Source: Undaria pinnatifida (Eukaryota; Sar; Phaeophyceae; Laminariales; Alariaceae). From it: a stretch of DNA of 64,000 nucleotides. The notes under the pieces were generated by a model. That model did not search any database and was not told the DNA's origin. It saw nothing but the letters and a program-made list of their open reading frames with translations. Each line of letters begins with the position of its first letter. The first letter of the stretch is position 1. A program made the translations under genes and the position numbers. The DNA is taken from contig JABAKD010000020.1 of the NCBI GenBank assembly GCA_012845835.1, positions 4,678,220-4,742,219 of the forward strand. The letters run 5' to 3'. Shown one piece after another: positions 46,155 through 56,935 of the stretch.

Positions 46155-46330
46155 AGTTCCTTGGGTGGCATGCGGTGTAGTCGGTCTTCAGATGCGAGTC
46201 TTGATACGTATGTACCAGTATGGGCCTGGCATGTACGTAGGCTGACATCCGATTTCGTTTGTTTTCATGTTTTTTGGCGAATGCATGAATTGCTTCAGCT
46301 ATAATAAATGTATACGCATAATTTTCTTCT
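46155..46330 (+). mobile_element. SINE-C 5' part, diverged
   Basis: TTCCTTGGGTGGCATGCGGT, CGTAGGCTGACATCCGATT and ATGCATGAATTGCTTCAGCT follow the order of the copies at 51 and 55.3 kb. Confidence 0.55.
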
Positions 46331-46384
46331 TTTTTTTCCTTCGGACACATCTCTTCGTGCTCGCACGTTTATCCGAAACGTTAC

Positions 46385-46777
46385 GGGGTATGGGCACAAT
46401 ACGACCGTTGGGGTCACGTTGCCGGAGGTTTGGGCGCGAGCCGTGCAGTGTGTCGCGCGTGGCAAGCCTTTGTAAATTGGGCATGGAGAAGGCAACTCCC
46501 CGGGTTTCCGCAACATCCCCGGGGATGGTATTTCCGTATCCCTTATCCCCGTGTACGCACGTAAGATTTGGATGCAAAACCGGGTTTTTCTGCTTGTAGA
46601 TGGTACACGTACATTTCCCTATTGATGCACAGAGCACCACGGTACGATCCTGCCGCCCAGCAGCAGTCCAGCCCCCTAGCATCAGCCTGCAACTCTATGC
46701 GCGTGTGGCTCCTGTTGAGGTAGCTGATTGCTTTGATCGGAACCTGCGATGCTATACGCCACTACCTCTCGCTGCTG
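46385..46777. repeat. 393-bp tandem duplication, unit 1
   Basis: Starts GGGGTATGGGCACAATACGA and ends at CTCTCGCTGCT. Unit 2 follows directly. One frame reads VWAQYDRWGHVAGGLGASRA then VCRAWQAFVNWAW in both units and stops near a CAC|GTAAGA donor-like site. An F-box-like or other exon is conceivable, but no acceptor was verified. Confidence 0.93.
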
Positions 46778-47174
46778 GGGGTATGGGCACAATACGACCG
46801 TTGGGGTCACGTTGCCGGAGGTTTGGGCGCGAGCCGTGCAGTGTGTCGCGCGTGGCAAGCCTTTGTAAATTGGGCATGGAGAAGGCAACACCCCGGGTTT
46901 CCGCAACATCCCCGGGGATGGTACTTCCGCATCCCTTATCCCCGTGTACGCACGTAAGAGTTGGATGCAAAACCGGGTTTTCCTGCTCGTAGATGGTACA
47001 CGTACATTTCCCTATTGATGCACAGAGCACCCGCTACGATCCTGCCGCCCAGCAGCAGTCCAGCCCCCTAGCAGCATCAGCCTGCAACTCTATGCGCGTG
47101 TGGCTGCTGTTGAGGTAGCTGATTGCTTTGATCGGAACCTGCGATGCTATACGCCACTACCTCTCGCTGCTGCT
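46778..47174. repeat. 393-bp tandem duplication, unit 2
   Basis: Nearly identical to unit 1 at an offset of 393, with a short extra GCA in the AGCAGCATCAGCC stretch. The low divergence implies a recent event. Confidence 0.93.
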
Positions 47175-47339
47175 GCTTCTGCTGCTTCTGTCAAGTGTCA
47201 AGTGACATGCCGGCGTAAATTGTAAGGATCGTTTGAATATCATATTAGTACTCAAACGGTCCTTATATTCATGTCCAGTTTGATGTGCTTCGTATATGAA
47301 ATCGTACCATACCAAGAGGGCACAACGCTACAACTCTGC

Positions 47340-47835
47340 GCACAGCAGCGGCGGTAGGTAATACCATTTATGTAAGATCGCAGATAACAGACAGCAGACA
47401 ACATGCGGAGAGAACAACGCTACAACCCTGCCGCACAGCAGCAGCGGTAGGCAACGCCATTTATGTGCGCGTGGCGTCTCCTCGCTATGCTGCGGCGAGT
47501 TGCTTCTGTCGGAGCCTGTCATAATTTGTCACCCCACCATACCACAGGTTTCTGCTGTGCTGCCGCTCTGGGTGCGCGTGTCCATCAATGCGGACACATA
47601 GGGACCTTTGTGATAGAAACAATTTAGATACCAACCCATCCTTATACATTTACGTCCATAGAGGCAGTTTTTTAACGTGTATTTTTTCTGTTTTTTTCGC
47701 GAAGATCGCAGACGACAGACAGCAGACAACATGCGGAGAGCAAAACGTTACAGGTAGGACCATGTGCGCGTGCCGTATCCTCTCTTCACGGCGGCGAGTT
47801 GCTTTTGTCATAGCCTGTCACGTATTGTTCTCTTG
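47340..47835. repeat. dispersed tandem words, about 100-bp units
   Basis: AAGATCGCAGAYRACAGACA then GCAGACAACATGCGGAGAG occurs at 47.38 and 47.70 kb. GCGGCGAGTTGCTTYTGTCR occurs at 47.49 and 47.79 kb. Confidence 0.75.
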
Positions 47836-48237
47836 CTCCCTCGTTCTCAATACGTGCTCTTAACATGATATTATCTAGTAGTATGCCGCATCCCACGCCA
47901 CACGTGCCCCTTCTCGCTTCCTGGCGGTACCTAGGCTGCAATTCGAAGTGTGACGCTCTTCTCGAAATCATACATATCATACGGTGTAAAATTTTCGTGC
48001 GTTGTCAAGTGGTGTTGTGTGTACTTTCTCAACAAAAGATCGGTCGTGGGCACGTCTATATCCAGTACCCAAAAAGTGCTAAAAGTACTGCTATTGAGTA
48101 CACCCAAGAAGAAGTACTGCGGGTAAAATGCGAACTCATTATTTTGCGGGCAAGGTTTTTTTTGTATGTACAATAAAAACAAATGATTAGTGCGTCCGGT
48201 AGTGATAATAACGTGTCCTTGCGCCACTCCCCTAGGC

Positions 48238-48400
48238 ACTTCCTGGAGGGGAACCTTGTATTAGTGTACCACTTTTGGTTTGCTTGTGTTTTTCCCTGGG
48301 GTATTCTTCCTCTCCAGAGTGACTAGAGCCTGTTCTGTGACCACGGACTTGAATATGCGAGTTAATGTTAGAACAACAACAATAACAACTACTACTAGTG
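48238..48400 (+). mobile_element. SINE-C 3' copy
   Basis: CCCTGGGGTATTCTTCCTCT, CTGTGACCACGGACTTGAAT and GCGAGTTAATGTTAGAACAA then a (CAA/TAC) tail. Sense strand plus, 5' truncated. Confidence 0.75.
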
Positions 48401-48439
48401 CTTTGGCATTGCATGTCCGAGTCCCCTTCGTTGAACATG

Positions 48440-48590
48440 TTCGCGATGCCGATGCATATCTCTGCCTCGTAGTTCGCGACCACAGAGCTTGTCTTTTTCT
48501 AGGATAGGGCATGGGTACAGGCACTGGGTGTACTCGATGTCGCAGGGTAGAGACAACAGTTGGATGCGAAGAACCCAAACACACACTGCT
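48440..48590 (+). repeat. protein-like repeat Q, copy 2
   Basis: See 6010-6150. The shared base words are GCATATCTCTGCCTCGTAGT (TGCGTATCTCTGTGTTGTAG in copy 1) and GGCACTGGGTGTACTCGATG. Confidence 0.45.
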
Positions 48591-49204
48591 GTATGTTTGA
48601 GCATAAGAGATGCCGGGCGGTGCAATAGTCGCCGCGCTTCGTCCCATCTCCGACCTTGTGTAATAACCGAAAGTGTCCCGTGCAGAATACAACGAATGAG
48701 CGCGACGAGCCCCCTCGCAGACCAAGCAAGCAACAGCAAAAACCAGCAACCGCAACCAGCTCATAGCAACAGCAACAGCAAGAACAACAGCAAACAATAA
48801 CAAATAACAGCCGCAACAACAGCAACGGAAAAAGCGGGTGGGACAACAACAAGCAATACAAAAAACGAGAAGATCCTACGAAAAAAACACCGACGCAACT
48901 CTGCGGGAATTCCATCTTGCCCTCGGACGAACTAAAATGCCGACACACCTGGCATGCCTTAAATGCCGAGATAACGAGATACCCCACATATTGGCGGGGC
49001 AATATCATGTTGCCCCATTCCATAACTGCCGAGACAGTCAGTTCAGTCCAGAAACAAACACCGACACACTCCAAAATCGCCGACGCAAAAGCATAACACC
49101 AGGTATTAGTCCAAACAAAACGCAAAAAAGAAAAACAAAGGAAATGCACACCCGGTAATAAAAAAACGCCAATCAATAGCTCTGATTCACGAAGACTTAC
49201 TAAA

Positions 49205-49300
49205 AACGGACGACCGGTGTAGTACGCAGCTTGCCAAGATGACCATCGACCCTAAAGTCGTCGAACTCACAGCTGACGTTGTCAGAATTAATTTTATAAA
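49205..49300 (-). repeat. interspersed repeat family B
   Basis: The minus strand reads AACGTCAGCTGTGAGTTCGA, CTTTAGGGTCGATGGTCATC and TTGGCAAGCTGCGTACT. Confidence 0.75.
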
Positions 49301-49439
49301 ATACCTACTTCGTATGAACGGGTTTTCGACGAGAAAATTATATCGGAGGTAGATGAGTCTTTCCGAAACACAGCATCCACGACGGCCGAAACACAGCAGC
49401 ATACGACGGCCACACTTCATAAGCCAAAGCATGTAAGCG

Positions 49440-49570
49440 CGAGTCACTCCATAATGTTGGGGTTATAAATTAGTCACTCCATAATGTTAGGGTTATAACT
49501 AAGAGTTATAACCTTAGGGTAATAACCTTGGGGCAATAACCTTAGGGTTACCGTCGGGGATTTTAGGGTT
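49440..49570. repeat. TTAGGG-containing tandem repeat
   Basis: AGTCACTCCATAATGTTRGG then GTTATAA is repeated, followed by degenerate ATAACCTTAGGG units. It lies 135 bp from ARPC1 exon 6. Confidence 0.8.
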
Positions 49571-49704
49571 GCCGGCCCCCTCCGACAACCACCCTGCGCA
49601 TTTTAGCCCATCTACTTTACAGCAATACGGAACCAAACAAAATTCCGGGAAACAGGTTGGTCTACAATCCGTTAACAAAGGCTCGAAAATGCCCTCGAGC
49701 TCAC

Positions 49705-49837
49705 CTGCGTAGGCCAGGATGGAGCCAGAGGGCGACCAGGCTACCGCTGTGACCCACCCCCCACAGGAAAACATGTGGTACGCCTCGCCGAAGGGTTTCA
49801 CGGCTCCGAACGGTGCTGGGTTGGGGTCGGTGTCGAC
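49705..49837 (-). CDS. ARPC1: ARPC1 exon 6
   Basis: This 133-nt exon reads VDTDPNPAPFGAVKPFGEAY, then a Cys/Gly loop and GGWVTAVAWSPSGSILAYA. ARPC1 proteins carry PWG..MPFGE....S.GWVH.V..S.SG..LA at this place. The acceptor is CGCGCAG|GTCGAC and the donor GCAG|GTGAGC. It ends in phase 1. It lies 8.5 kb from exon 5 and 9.4 kb from exon 7, so it is isolated within repeat-filled introns. Confidence 0.95.
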
Positions 49838-50025
49838 CTGCGCGGGCGCGAGGCGGGAGAAACGAGAAGAAAAAAACGAAACGATTAGTGTCCGGTAAGA
49901 AACCAAAACTCCAAAAACACGAAAAAACGAAAAAAAAAAAAAACGATTCCACAACGACGACGGCAATGACGATGATAACGATCACGACGACGATGATGGT
50001 CACGACCGTGACGAAGAGAAAGGAA

Positions 50026-50213
<188 letters not shown>

Positions 50214-50339
50214 AAACAATAACATAAAAAAGGCGCGAAATAGCATCGCAATGATCAACAACAGTCAACCACACCTACCTTTGGACTGGAAGGGGGAGGC
50301 ATATTGTACTATACCAAGTGTCAAGCCAAGACATGAACA

Positions 50340-50529
50340 CAGTGGGTACCCCGGTTTAAGAGCGCCCCGTGACAAGCGGAAACAAGCGCTCTCAACTACC
50401 CACCCACCATTGCTCGTATCTGCCGTGGAAAATATGTATAGCTTTTAGTGCAGGCGGGCCATGCCGATTTGACCGCTCAAAAGTCCGACTGTTCTTATCC
50501 TGGGCGCTCTTAAATCGGGGTATCCTCTG
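50340..50529. mobile_element. MITE-F copy 2
   Basis: CAGTGGGTACCCCGGTTTAA to CTTAAATCGGGGTATCCTCTG. It is about 35 bp longer than copy 1 in the middle. Confidence 0.78.
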
Positions 50530-50696
50530 CAGTGTAGCTATCGCTAGGAACACATACGGGTATTTGCAAGTTGTAACTGCTGTCAACACATGGGCGTTGG
50601 TTGTTGGGATACAGTTCAACAAGAGAGGGGTGTCAAACCCTACAAAAACATACCTGGTGGTACATGGACATGACCTATGGACCCCTATTAATAGCG

Positions 50697-50758
<62 letters not shown>

Positions 50759-51150
50759 ATTGTTGTTGTTGTTGTTGTTGTTATTGTTGTTGTTGTTGTT
50801 TGTTGTTGTTCTCACATAAACTCGTATAATCAAGTCCGTGGTCACAGGACAGGCTCCAGTCACTCTGAAGCTGAGGAATACCCCAGGGAAAAAAACACAT
50901 ACAACCCAAGGTGGTACTCGCATATATCACAGCTGACGCAATTCATGCCTCCACCAGAAACATATACAAAGTGCAATCGGGAGTCAGTGTACGATGTGCC
51001 ACGTCCATACCGGTGCATACGTCTCATTACTCACGCCTGAAGAAAACGACTATACCGCTTGCCACCCAAGAAAGACTACCACGTATATATTACACGTAGT
51101 ATCTATCACTACGCATGCGCACGACAGACGCAAGCCAGTTGGAGAAAAGA
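50697..51150 (-). mobile_element. SINE-C copy, near full length, with long (CAA)n tail
   Basis: On the sense (minus) strand it has GGGTGGCAAGCGGTATAGTC (A-box-like), ATGAATTGCGTCAGCTGTGA, GGAGCCTGTCCTGTGACCAC and GTTTATGTGAGAACAACAAC. It ends in about 38 CAA units (plus strand 50697-50812, TTG). Confidence 0.85.
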
Positions 51151-52449
51151 AAAAAGAAAAAAAAGGAACAAAAAAAAGAAACAAAAATGTCATACTAGCA
51201 GACCCTAGGAACTGGCTAAAGAGGGCATTGGGCTCATAGAGGGTATCCAGATCATCATCAATAGCACTGGGGAGAGAACGCAACATGGCGAAAACGTCAG
51301 AGCGGTCTTATGCCATCTTGTGACGGCCAATAGAAGGCCCACAACTTTGGTGTATAAGCCAGGCACCCGGACTGAATATCCTACTAGTAGCATACCGATA
51401 TATCTGGTACTAGGTCCCAGCCCGATCAGAAGCCTAAGCCCTAACCTCGCCCGAAATTCATCGTAGGTGTCTACAAGGGCTCCGCTCCGCGGGCGGCTGA
51501 CACCACCAGCTATGCTCGCGCAATGAAGAGTAACACTAACTGCTGAGGGGGGAGGAAGAAGAGGCCCCCGATCTGGTGCAAGTAGCTATTCGATAACGCC
51601 AAGAGCTGCTTGTGCAGAGCTGATTTCCCTGTGCTACTGTCCTGTGTGCTTGTTGATGTCACATTCTGACTGCCAGGACGGGTGTAATTTGCGGGGGGGG
51701 GAACCATGACAACGAATGAACAAAGCAAAAAAACGAGTGCGTACATACCGGTACCTGGTGCCATGGCACTTTGGATGATACCTGGTACTGACTGTGTGTC
51801 CGAAAGAAAGCACAGCGCAGCACGGCACAGCACCGCACCGCAGGGCAAGGCACGGCACCGCACGGCACCTCACGGCGCTTCGCTGCGCGCTGATGAGCCA
51901 TAGCGGAGCTGAGCTGAGCTGGGAGTACATTTTTTGTGATTAAACGATGTATTAATAGTACGTACCAATCTCGTGTGGTGTACCTCGGTACCTCAGTATG
52001 AATGAGACCTGGCATTGTACGAAAGAGTAAGTACAGCTCAGGACGCAGCACGGCATAGCACGGCACAGCACCGCACAGTACCGCACGGCCGGGCACGGCA
52101 CGGCACCACACGGTGCTGCTCTGCTGAGCTAGCACTGCGGTGCGTTGCTGAGCTGAGCTAGCTCAGCTGGGACCTGGTATGATGATACTACTTCGTAAAC
52201 AAAACGAAAAAAAGAGAAGCCAGGTTTCAACATGCAAAACACGGCGTCTTTCAGGTGGGAACTCTCTGAGGAGCTCTGCTTCAGGCACCTGAGCCCACTG
52301 AGCAGTTCGGAAAGGAGAAGGTCTTACAGTTAGTGCGTGACAGGAAAAAATGGAGGCCGCTCAGGAAAACCCTAATTGGAAGTACTTCTATATAAAATGC
52401 AATACTGATGGGTAGGGATGCATGGCTTATTTTATTGTATTTTATTCTT
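51151..52449. other. ARPC1 intron sequence; GCAC-rich repeats
   Basis: CGGCACAGCACCGCAC-type runs (51.81-51.88 and 52.04-52.12 kb) with GAGCTGAGCTGAGCTG at both. They are a loose duplicated low-complexity block. Confidence 0.5.
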
Positions 52450-52751
52450 CATTTTTTTTCACACTTCTACTTTCCAGCTCCTGGACAAGCCGTGGTCACA
52501 GGTGTCGTCCCTTCTCCCCCCCGGTTCTTGCCTTCAATTTTTATCGCGCATAGGGTTCAGCAATCCCACTCCTCGTCGATTTTTCATCGAGTGTTGCTAA
52601 CTCACGCTCTCGCGTTTTCCGCGAGTCAATTTGTGCACAAGAGAAAAAGTCCCCACGAATTTATACGAGTACGCACTCGGGGGGATTCGAACTCACGAAA
52701 CTGACCGATACCGGGCTCGAGGATAACCTGATACGCCACCGTGGCGACCGG
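52450..52751 (-). mobile_element. SINE-B copy with best tRNA-like head
   Basis: The head (52680-52751, 72 nt) on the minus strand reads CCGGTCGCCACGGTGGCGTA then TCAGGTTATC, and GAGTTCGAATCCCCC. It has a perfect-looking A box (TGGCGTATCAGG) and B box (GAGTTCGAATC). The body is about 230 bp and ends in an A-rich tail. About 302 bp in total. Confidence 0.9.
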
Positions 52752-52814
52752 CTTATATGCAACCCTAGGGGTGTAATTATATTTTTCGGAGGGGTGTATC
52801 AGACGATCGATGAA

Positions 52815-52930
52815 AACCTCTCTGTTTCTTTTAACCCCTTGAGAGCCCCCGAACCCCTCCCTATGCTAAGTTCAAGTAATCTGTCTCCAAACACGGGTTT
52901 CCACTCGTAACGGCATTCGATATTCGATAG
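52815..52930 (+). repeat. interspersed repeat family M
   Basis: TTGAGAGCCCCCGAACCCCT, GCTAAGTTCAAGTAATCTGT and CAAACACGGGTTTCCACTCG. Confidence 0.6.
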
Positions 52931-53384
52931 AACCGAGGGACCTCTCATAAACCAAAAGTGTGGGTTTCGTATTGAACTTGCCCGAGCGCCGAGAGACACA
53001 GCCTTGTCGTCGGCGCCCAAAGAAGCGACCGCGATGCGCACGTACATGAAAAACAAACTTATGTGCTGGGAAAGTACCAGGTACTACTATTAGGACGTTT
53101 GTGGAAGCATGATATTGACAACAAAGGACAAACGTTTTCAGGGGTCTAAAAAAAAAGTCACTAAATATAAATAACTAACGTCCATTTCAATTGGTTCATT
53201 CGACCAATTATTATGAGCAACCTTATTCTTGCCTCTCATAACTGAAATCTAGTCAAAAAATGCCAGCTAGGCGAAAAATATCAGCTGAACAATACCTGAC
53301 ACTTACCATTATAGTGGACCAAAAAATACGACCCTCCAAATAAAAACTCATCTATATTGTATATTACAAGTACCAACAACGCAG

Positions 53385-53460
53385 CTTGCAAAGATGAGTA
53401 TTGACCTAAAATTCGTCGAACTCACGGCTGACGTCCTTGAAATTTGTTTATAAAATACCT
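53385..53460 (-). repeat. interspersed repeat family B
   Basis: The minus strand reads GACGTCAGCCGTGAGTTCGA, TTTTAGGTCAATACTCATCT and TTGCAAGCTGCG. Confidence 0.72.
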
Positions 53461-53924
53461 GTTTTACTCGGGCTAAAGTGTCATAAACACCGATCCACTC
53501 CTCAAGATCCACCCCGTAGTTTTGCGAGGGGTATCTGAAGCAAATCTCCGTTTCTCTGGGGGTCTCATTTTGATTTTTGGCGCAACCGAACAGTTTTCCG
53601 AAATAGGTCTTATTGGTCAGAACTGGGGCGAAAAAAAATGGATCTTCGAGGTTTTTTAGCTAAAAGTAATGTCCTCAGAACTGGCAAAAATTGGACAGTC
53701 AAACTATGACTCTGGAGAAACGGAAAAGTACGTCAGAATGCTCTAGGGAAACTGCGGGAGGTATCCTGACGAATCAACCGGTGTTTTCGGCCGTCCCGCC
53801 GAATACATTTCATTATCGGCCAAAAAACTCAATTCTGAGTGCCCACAAACAATTTCCCATAAGACCAACTGTTACGGGAAAAAAAATGAGGCGATAAGTC
53901 TGCCTGATATATTTCGAGGTTTGG

Positions 53925-54222
53925 GACTCCAGAAACAACCGCATGAAAAATATAGGACCTCCACCATGGCTTCTCATTTTTGGAAAAAGGTTTCATACAG
54001 AGTTGGTTGTTTTTGTTTTCCAAAGGTTTCATAAAGAGTTGGTTGTTTTTGTTTTCCCGTTTTCCCGTGTGTTGGTATTTGAATCTCTGACTCCAGAAAC
54101 AACTGCAAGGGAAATACGGGACCTCCACTATGGATTCTCATTTTTAAAAAATGGTGTTAAAACAGAATTGGTCCGCCTTGTTTTCCCGTTTTCCCGTGTG
54201 TTTGTACGTGAACCTCTGGCAC
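53925..54222. repeat. tandem repeat of about 150 bp, two units
   Basis: GACTCCAGAAACAACYGCAW, GGACCTCCACYATGG and TTTTCCCGTTTTCCCGTGTG occur twice. Unit 1 holds an inner duplication of AAGAGTTGGTTGTTTTTGTT. Confidence 0.85.
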
Positions 54223-54765
54223 GTACACTCTATCGCCGGTGACGTTGTGTCGCCACCGCCTCTGCTGCTGTTGCTGCTGTTGTTGCTGCTGTGCTGCTGC
54301 TATCGCTTTCGGGTGAGGAAGAAAGGCTCCCTCACACGCAACAAGCGCGCAGCAATAGGTACGCTGTAGGTGTGTCTTACGATTACTTGGTGTGGGTGAT
54401 GGCGTGTACAGCAGACATAGATCATCTTATACCAGGTACAGACTAGGCAGTGGCGATACGTGATACTTGATACCAGGTAGTATCCAAGCATCAAACAATC
54501 TCAGTTCTGACCGGGGTGGAAGACTCGATATTTCTGGGATCCGAATATCGGGATTCGCTGATTTCTGGCTCATCCTGTCAGAAATACCTTCAGAACTGAG
54601 ATAAAAAATGTATCGTTTTCCTGTCGCATACTGGACATGATGATTTTGGGGCGTCAGAGGTCCCTGGTAAAGAGAGAAATAATCACTCAAGAAAAATCCC
54701 ATAGTAGTTGGTCTAAGAGCACATATTTCGTACCACGCTTTGGAGCTGACCTAACAAGTTGGGCA

Positions 54766-55045
54766 CCCGGATCTTTGGGGCGGGGGGCTGTTCGCGCGTT
54801 TGCGAGCAGAAAGCACACCCTGGTCGGATAGAGGCACGGGCGTAGACCCAACCCAACCCCTAACCCTAGCCCTAACGCCAACCCTAACACCCCAAACCCG
54901 GACCCAAAAACGGGCAAGAAATGGGCGAGAAACGCGGCTGCGCCGCTTTTGGAAATTTTATTCATCATTCCGATCTGCGGACCACCACATAGCCCTCGGC
55001 CAATGAGAAGAGCGTAAAAACCACCCTCCAAAGAAAGATCCGGGC
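54766..55045. mobile_element. element with TIR-like ends and degenerate telomeric core, copy 1
   Basis: The ends are ACCCGGATCTTTGGGG and, inverted, CCAAAGAAAGATCCGGG (11 bp of match). The core at 54849-54893 has CCCTAACCCTAGCCCTAACG. Past the core come GCGGCTGCGCCGCTTTTGGA and TGCGGACCACCACA, which also follow the core of the element at 55789. Confidence 0.6.
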
Positions 55046-55195
55046 GGCCGCGTTGTTAGGTCTTCTGACGTATTGTGCCAAAGCCATTTTGACCTCCGCT
55101 TAAGTCGGCACTGTTCTTCAAGTCATACCTGGTACCACCAGCCCTGAAACCGTGGCCACTCCTGTCATTGTATAGATGAATCTCGGTCGGCTGCG

Positions 55196-55612
55196 GACCG
55201 AAAAACAGGCTTTGGCTATCTTTTCGTTTATCTTCTTTTCTTTTCTTTGTTTCTTTTTCTCCAATTGACTTATGCCTGTCGTGCGTATGCGGAGTGATAG
55301 ATACTGCGTGTAATATATACGTGGTAGTCTTCCTTGGGTGGCAATCGGAATATTTGGTTTCTCCAGGCGTGAGTAATGAGACGTATGCACCGGCCTGGAC
55401 CTGGCACATCGTAGACTGACTCCCGATTGCACTTTTATATGTTTCTGGTGGAGGCATGAATTGCGTCAGCTGTGATATATGCGTGTACCACCTTGGGTTG
55501 TGTGTGTTTTTTCCTGGGGTATTCCTCAGCTCCAGAGTGACTGGAGCCTGTCCTGTGACCACGGACTTGATTATACGAGTTAATGTGAGAACAACAACAA
55601 CAACAACAACGG
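55196..55612 (+). mobile_element. SINE-C copy, near full length
   Basis: It has a T/C-rich 5' part, then TGGGTGGCAATCGGAATATT, GGAGGCATGAATTGCGTCAG, CTGTCCTGTGACCACGGACT and ACGAGTTAATGTGAGAACAA, with a (CAA)7 tail. Sense strand plus. Confidence 0.85.
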
Positions 55613-55788
55613 GACCCCCATTATTTGGTGCGTTTTTTTTGTTCGTTCTTTAGTCAACTCTTATAATATACCCCAGGTAAACTGATTCTGAGCACCTAAA
55701 ATGGAGGTTTCAGCACCTTCGCAGGCGTGAAATACCCGGGGAACGGGAGAATCGGGCGCGCTTTTCGAGGCGCCTACACCGGCTTTGT

Positions 55789-56126
55789 CCCACAAATCGT
55801 ACCAGGTAAAGTACCAAATGTATTTTCACTTTATAGAAGTTTTTGAGCTGTTTTTTGTGTTCGTGTGCTTTTTCGTCAAATCGCGAGAGGGCGTCGACCC
55901 ACCCTAACCCTAACCCTAACCCTAACGCCGACCCTAACCCTAACCCCAACCCTAACCCTAACCCTAACTCTAACCCTAACCCTAACCCTAACCCTAACCC
56001 TAACCCAGGCTAGGGCTCCGACCCGAGCGCGGCTTCGCCGAGGGTTTTGGAAAAACTGACGAAAAATGTGCGGACCACATCAAACATCGAAATCTATTTG
56101 GTACTTTATCTGGTATGATTTGTGGG
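55789..56126. mobile_element. TIR element carrying a (CCCTAA)n array, copy 2
   Basis: Terminal inverted repeats of about 32 bp: CCCACAAATCGTACCAGGTA then AAGTACCAAAT on the left, and ATTTGGTACTTTATCTGGTA then TGATTTGTGGG on the right. The interior has an array of telomere-type CCCTAA (55895-56009), then GCGGCTTCGCCGAGGGTTTT and TGCGGACCACATCA. No coding capacity. About 338 bp. Confidence 0.82.
55895..56009 (+). repeat. interstitial telomeric array (CCCTAA)n
   Basis: About 18 units of CCCTAA with a few variants (CGCCGA, CCCCAA, CTCTAA). It is TTAGGG on the minus strand. Unique DNA and ARPC1 exons lie on both sides, so it is not a chromosome end. Confidence 0.97.
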
Positions 56127-56564
56127 GTGAGAACATCGCAAAGTGAAAGGCTACTGCGCCCTTCTCAAAGTCCGACTATTAATAGCCTTTTTGCGAGACG
56201 CATCCAACGACGTGTGCCGTTTCTTCAGGATAGGCGTTTGACATTTTTCCGATACACAGCAACTTCCTCAAAATCAGTTTTTTGGCACTATTTGTCCCAA
56301 AAAGTGTTCGGATCAAAATGCGACAAAATACATCCGAAACTGGTTTTGCGATATATATATATTTTCAAATTCAAAACTGATATCCTGAAGAAAGGACAAA
56401 CGTCGTTAGATGCGTCTCGGAAAATAGGCTAGCCGGACTCTGAGATAGGCGGGGCCGATTCCCCCGTTCCTCGGGTCAAACACGCCTACGAAGATGCTCA
56501 AACCTCCACTTTCGGTTTTCAGAAGATTCAGTGTATCGTAAGACTTGGCCCAATCATCACAAAT
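56127..56564. other. ARPC1 intron sequence, nothing recognised
   Basis: Unique in the window. Confidence 0.4.
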
Positions 56565-56566
56565 TT

Positions 56567-56935
56567 TTACTTTCCAGCTCAACTCGCTGCTACTAATAGA
56601 GGTTTTACCGTCAGCGACCTTCTGGACAAGCCATGGTCACCGGTGACTCCCCTTTTCGGTACGTGTGCCTTCATTTTTATGCCGTGTAGGGCTCAGCGTT
56701 CCCATCGCGCTCGTCGGTGTTTCTCCAATTTTGAAAACTCACGCTCTCGCGCTTTCCGCGAGTCCTTTTTTCGCACAAGAAAAAGCCCCCTAGGAGTGCA
56801 CCAGGTATGCTCGTACGAGTATGCCCGAGGGGCGTCTTGAACCCGCGAAAATGACCTTGCCAATAGCATATACTGCTTGTTTCGAGAGTTACATACTGCA
56901 CCACCGGGGACGCCGGCTCGGTGCGCGATGCAAAA
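56567..56935 (-). mobile_element. SINE-B copy, diverged head
   Basis: Body words are TTTCCAGCTCAACTCGCTGC, GACCTTCTGGACAAGCCATG and CTCACGCTCTCGCGCTTTCC. The head on minus reads CCCCGGTGGTGCAGTATG and GCGGGTTCAAGACGCC. It shares the GCTCAACTCG start with the copy at 1.39 kb, which suggests a subfamily. Confidence 0.8.

Noticed and set aside
52680-52751. tRNA gene
   Set aside because: Promoter boxes are present, but the anticodon and acceptor stems do not pair well, and the same head plus body recurs elsewhere.
55895-56009. Chromosome end (telomere)
   Set aside because: ARPC1 exons lie on both sides and the array is bounded by inverted repeats.
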